This document shows, piece after piece, positions 61,049 to 64,000 of a stretch of 64,000 bases of DNA. The notes beneath the pieces were generated by a model. The model was given only the letters and a program-made list of their open reading frames with translations. It was not told the origin of the DNA and searched no databases. This DNA is from Mycolicibacterium rutilum. Lineage in GTDB: Bacteria; Actinomycetota; Actinomycetes; Mycobacteriales; Mycobacteriaceae. The position numbers and the translations under genes were made by a program. Each line of letters opens with the position of its first letter. Position 1 is the stretch's first letter. The DNA lies in contig NZ_LT629971.1 of NCBI RefSeq assembly GCF_900108565.1, positions 1,054,001-1,118,000 on the forward strand, read 5' to 3'.

Positions 61049-61899
61049 GATGGGGCCGCGGTCCAGCGACTCATCGTGGCGCGGGCCAGATGGGCGACGT
61101 CGGGCAGCGAATGCCAGAGCGCGTGTCTGCCGTGGACGACGATGTCGTCGGTCGCAACGCCATCGTCACGGCACTGCTGTGCGAACCGGGCGACGTCGCA
61201 GCACCCCGCGAGCCTGCTGCGAGCGCCATGCACCAGCTGCATGGCGAATCGGTGTGTGCGGTGCGCGCGCTGCACATCGACCGCCAGATATCCCCGGCTG
61301 AGCGCGAACCCGAGGTGAGCGAGATCTGTACGGGACTGCTGTGGTGGCGTCTCGTCCCGCCTCTGCAACGGGATGACCACCTGCGGGATGTCGTTGTTGC
61401 GGTCGAGATACTCGTCGAGCACCTTGTCCTCGTTGCGGGTCGCATGCACCAGCCGTGGCAGGTTCCACCGCTTGACCGCGACGGGCTCGACCAACGTGAG
61501 GTTGTCGACCCGCAGGGCCTGCGAGCCGGCGGCCGCGGCGGCGATGCTTGAGCCCATCGAATATCCGACGATTGTGACCGGCCCGCGGCCCAGGTCCGGC
61601 TTCGCAGTCAGCGCCACCGCGACCATTCGGTCAGCGACCGCTGTGAAGTCGCCTCGGCGTAAGGCCCGCCGCTCCGAGCTGCGGAGCCGCCCGGAACCGT
61701 ATCCGCAGCCCGGCGCGTCGACGACGGTGACACGGGCGTCCCAGATCTCCGACAGGAGCGTGAACCGCTGCAACTCGAACGCCTCGACACATGCCAGAAA
61801 ACCCATGAACATCAGTACTTTTCGCGGAGCATCAGGTCGGCCGAGGGTGGCGAAACGCAGGCCGTCGACTTCACCGACGGTCACCGTGCCGCCGGTCAC
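61045..61899 (-). CDS. Alpha/beta hydrolase in the signalling operon
   Basis: A 284-residue cytoplasmic alpha/beta hydrolase. The nucleophile Ser114 sits in TIVGYSMGSSIAAA, and the late catalytic His is probably in VVHGRHALWHSLPD. A lid-like region follows the nucleophile. GTG at 61899 overlaps the receiver-protein stop as GTGA, and its own stop overlaps the six-helix gene. Its substrate is unknown; coupling to a two-component-like pair is unusual. Confidence 0.83.
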   Translation of the reverse strand: MTGGTVTVGEVDGLRFATLGRPDAPRKVLMFMGFLACVEAFELQRFTLLSEIWDARVTVVDAPGCGYGSGRLRSSERRALRRGDFTAVADRMVAVALTAKPDLGRGPVTIVGYSMGSSIAAAAAGSQALRVDNLTLVEPVAVKRWNLPRLVHATRNEDKVLDEYLDRNNDIPQVVIPLQRRDETPPQQSRTDLAHLGFALSRGYLAVDVQRAHRTHRFAMQLVHGARSRLAGCCDVARFAQQCRDDGVATDDIVVHGRHALWHSLPDVAHLARATMSRWTAAPS

Positions 61900-62873
61900 G
61901 GGCCGATCTCCGTGCCGGTGCGTTCGCGGTAATGCCGCAGGGCGGTCCGCACGTCGGCGGCGGTCAGGAACTGTCCGCACTCCGGTCGGGCACCGAGGAA
62001 ATCAGTGAATGGGTTGAAATGGTCCCAGTGCGAGAGATCCTGCTTACGACGGTCCGCACGGATCTCCGCCTCGTCCACCATCGGCCAGTCGTCCCAGCTG
62101 ATCACCTCGTCATCGATGGAGAATCCGTAGTACATCTCGGCCAGCAGCACCTGCCAGCCGGCCAGAAACGCGGCCAACCGGTGCCGGTGCACGGTGATTT
62201 CGCGTCCGGTGATCTGCTGCAACCGCTCACCCAGTCGGGCCGTGAAGCCGCCGGGACCGTAGTTGCGTCGAGTCAGTGTGGCCATCGCCCCGAGCCAGTC
62301 GAGGGTCTCGACGCCCTGGTGCGTCTTGTTCATCAGCTGATCGAACAGCGCGGTGGAATGCTTGACGACCGGCCACAGTGGATTCAGGTGCAGCGGGTCC
62401 CGCGGGTTGTCCAACTCGGCAACGAGGTTGGCGACGTGCTCATCGGTATCGCGAAACCTGTTGACGTCCATGGGTTTCGCGCCGAGCCACAGGCTCGCGG
62501 CGCTAGTGTACAGCGGCGCGTGGGTGGCGGACGTGTCGATCAGTGCCCAGGTGGCGACGCCCGGCAGGTTTCGGTGCACCCAGTCGAGGACGCCGAGTCC
62601 GGTGGACAGCATGTAACCACGCCCGCCCGAGTCCTCGACGCGGACCTGCTTGTCGGCGACGACGTCGGCGCGGGTGGCGTTGAGGTCACAGTCGGCGAGC
62701 ACGCCGCTGAACTCGTCACCTCGTTCGCTCAGAATCTCGATCGCCCGGCTCGGCGCGTACGCGGGGGTGAACACGATGTCGGAACTCGACCCTCTGACCC
62801 GGGTGGCCACCGGTTTGTAGCGGCCGTCGAACCGGCCGAGGTCATCGTCGACGATCAGGTACCGCCGCGTCAC
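61896..62873 (-). CDS. Receiver-domain protein with an unknown output domain
   Basis: A 325-residue protein. The first 140 residues look like a diverged response-regulator receiver: acidic cluster YLIVDDD (Asp9-11), candidate phospho-acceptor D61/D63 in GVLADCDL, LIDTSA for the Thr/Ser switch, and LGAKPMD with the conserved Lys-Pro. The remaining 185 residues (from about VANLVAELDN) are helical and contain no helix-turn-helix I can see. GTG at 62873 overlaps the stop of the kinase-like gene, its probable partner. Confidence 0.65.
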   Translation of the reverse strand: MTRRYLIVDDDLGRFDGRYKPVATRVRGSSSDIVFTPAYAPSRAIEILSERGDEFSGVLADCDLNATRADVVADKQVRVEDSGGRGYMLSTGLGVLDWVHRNLPGVATWALIDTSATHAPLYTSAASLWLGAKPMDVNRFRDTDEHVANLVAELDNPRDPLHLNPLWPVVKHSTALFDQLMNKTHQGVETLDWLGAMATLTRRNYGPGGFTARLGERLQQITGREITVHRHRLAAFLAGWQVLLAEMYYGFSIDDEVISWDDWPMVDEAEIRADRRKQDLSHWDHFNPFTDFLGARPECGQFLTAADVRTALRHYRERTGTEIGP

Positions 62874-64000
62874 AGTTCCTCCAACTCGAAGACCTCGCCC
62901 ACCTTGACTTCTGGTGTTCGGTCCGACCAGGTCGCCACGATGGCCTTGGCGCCGTGCGGGCTGCCGGTCTGACGCAGATCACCGCCGTACTGATCGCGCA
63001 GCACCGCGCGCAACGACGTCAGCGATCGGCCCGGCTCGCAGAAGTGCTCGATGACGGGCAGGTGGTCATGCACGGCGACGGTGTACTCAATGTCCCGACC
63101 GGATCCGGTCGAGAACGCCTCGATCACGAGGTCGGTTGGTCTGTTCCGGAATTCGTTCTTGGACAACGCCTGCGCGACGTTGAGGCACAGCGCAGCGGTG
63201 ACCTTCTCCGCGATTGCCTGGTGGCGGTCGTCGCCACCGGACCAGTCGATCGCGTACGTCACCGAAGCGTACTTGGTCGCGTCGTACTCACCGAGGATCT
63301 TCTTGGCAAGATCGTTGAGCGGCAGTGGTTTGCGCGAGGCATTGATCGGCGCGCGGGCGATCAGATGGGTGACGATCGCCGGTATGGCGCTGAGCTGCCC
63401 CTTGAGCGCGAGCGGCACCGCGTCGATGTTCTGCAGCTCGAATATCGGGCCTTTGACCTTGTTCATCTCGGTGTGCGTCAGGTCGGTCATGTCGAGACGA
63501 CCGTCGGTGATGGCCTCGCGCGCGGTCGGCACCGCCGCGGCCAGCACGCGGTCGTGGTTGCGGATCGTCGAACCCAGCTGCAGGGTCAACAGCGAGCACA
63601 GGTAGGCGATGGGGACCATCGCGTCCTGCCAGCGGCCGTGGCGGACCGACAGTGCGACGAGGGTGGCCACCACGACAAGGGAAATCGCCGGCGCGTACGG
63701 CCGCACCCAGTGCATGAACGGCGGCATCGTGCTGTTCTCGGTGTAGTTGGGCGGGTCCAGGAAAGCGTTCGCCAGACCGGTGTTGAGGTAGACGATCGCG
63801 GCCGCCAGCGCGGCGATCTTCACCCAGCCGGCGTCGCCGCCGGCGGGAGCGAACGCCACCGCCGCGACATTGAGCGGGCATCCGACGGTGCCGAGCAGCC
63901 CGGTGACGTTGAGCAGCTTGTTCGGATGATTCTCCTGCACGATGCCGGTCATCATGTTGACCCACGACAACCTCGACCGCGATTGGACGTCGAGTGCATA
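62870..64000 (-). CDS. Atypical histidine-kinase-like membrane protein (5' end beyond the window)
   Basis: At least 376 residues are visible, and the frame is still open at the right edge, so the N-terminus is missing. At least four membrane helices occupy the first half (for example WVKIAALAAAIVYLNTGL and AISLVVVATLVALSV). The last 100 residues resemble the ATPase domain of NarX/DesK-type kinases: ALCLNVAQALSK at the N-box position, then YGGDLRQTGSPHGAKAIVATW like the final G2 strand pair. A phospho-accepting His is not clearly identifiable (THTEMNKVKGP is a candidate). It heads the overlapped operon. Confidence 0.65.
   Translation of the reverse strand, partial: YALDVQSRSRLSWVNMMTGIVQENHPNKLLNVTGLLGTVGCPLNVAAVAFAPAGGDAGWVKIAALAAAIVYLNTGLANAFLDPPNYTENSTMPPFMHWVRPYAPAISLVVVATLVALSVRHGRWQDAMVPIAYLCSLLTLQLGSTIRNHDRVLAAAVPTAREAITDGRLDMTDLTHTEMNKVKGPIFELQNIDAVPLALKGQLSAIPAIVTHLIARAPINASRKPLPLNDLAKKILGEYDATKYASVTYAIDWSGGDDRHQAIAEKVTAALCLNVAQALSKNEFRNRPTDLVIEAFSTGSGRDIEYTVAVHDHLPVIEHFCEPGRSLTSLRAVLRDQYGGDLRQTGSPHGAKAIVATWSDRTPEVKVGEVFELEEL

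Noticed and set aside
1..64000. CRISPR arrays, tRNA/rRNA genes, insertion sequences, prophage, PE/PPE genes
   Set aside because: No regularly spaced repeats other than the triple coding repeat, no transposase or integrase motifs, no recognisable tRNA folds and no PE/PPE N-terminal signatures were seen.

Overview
The window is a GC-rich actinobacterial chromosome segment, and the gene content points to Mycobacterium in the broad sense, most likely a fast-growing environmental (Mycolicibacterium-type) species. The evidence is an MmpS/MmpL pair, a secreted cutinase-like hydrolase, a WS/DGAT wax-ester/triacylglycerol synthase, an Rv1733c-like membrane protein, many FadE-type acyl-CoA dehydrogenases, a BTAD/AAA regulator, frequent GTG starts and very tight packing. 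I saw no tRNA, rRNA, insertion sequence, prophage or CRISPR array. No gene-free stretch exceeds about 300 bases; the longest is about 230 bases, upstream of the cutinase.

Layout, left part (1-16400). Two acyl-CoA dehydrogenase genes face away from a malonate decarboxylase operon, mdcA-B-C-DE-G-H, whose genes are chained by 4-base GTGA overlaps (one junction is a 13-base overlap) and whose beta and gamma subunits are fused. After a convergent NUDIX gene comes a compact three-gene unit. It encodes an 82-residue glycine-rich peptide made of a 13-residue head and three exact 23-residue repeats, then a JmjC/cupin_4 Fe(II) oxygenase, then a thioredoxin-fold sucrase/ferredoxin-like protein. This looks like an uncharacterised peptide-modification system and is my leading candidate for a new system. 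An mmpS-mmpL-tetR operon, a cutinase and a reductase gene follow.

Middle part (16400-42400). Small regulator/enzyme pairs alternate. They include HxlR facing an SDR with a perfect inverted repeat between them, and MarR coupled to an MFS exporter. Others are a secreted alpha/beta hydrolase with a threonine-aldolase-like enzyme and TesB, a methylenetetrahydrofolate-reductase-like protein coupled to a methyltransferase, a large BTAD/AAA regulator and a WS/DGAT enzyme. A TetR gene is divergent from an operon of two paralogous membrane proteins plus orphan heme-copper oxidase subunits III and IV, with matching operator-like palindromes beside each start. Then come a methyltransferase, a GMC oxidoreductase with an APH-like kinase, a phosphoesterase, an amidase and an ECF42-type sigma factor with its YCII partner.

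Right part (42400-64000). A catabolic island carries enoyl-CoA hydratase, a GlcD/GlcE-like FAD oxidase, an Ltp2-like thiolase with a zinc-less DUF35 partner, two adjacent FadE subunits, a double-length family III CoA transferase and a LysR regulator. This suggests breakdown of an acyl-CoA substrate such as a branched or ring-bearing acid. A Ski2-like helicase follows. Next is an ECF sigma/zinc anti-sigma/DoxX operon facing a peroxiredoxin and a glycosidase-like gene, with near-mirror-image promoter copies between them. The right edge holds a tightly overlapped minus-strand operon: an atypical histidine-kinase-like membrane protein (cut by the window edge), a receiver-domain protein without a DNA-binding domain, an alpha/beta hydrolase and a six-helix membrane protein, followed by an OmpA-like lipoprotein.
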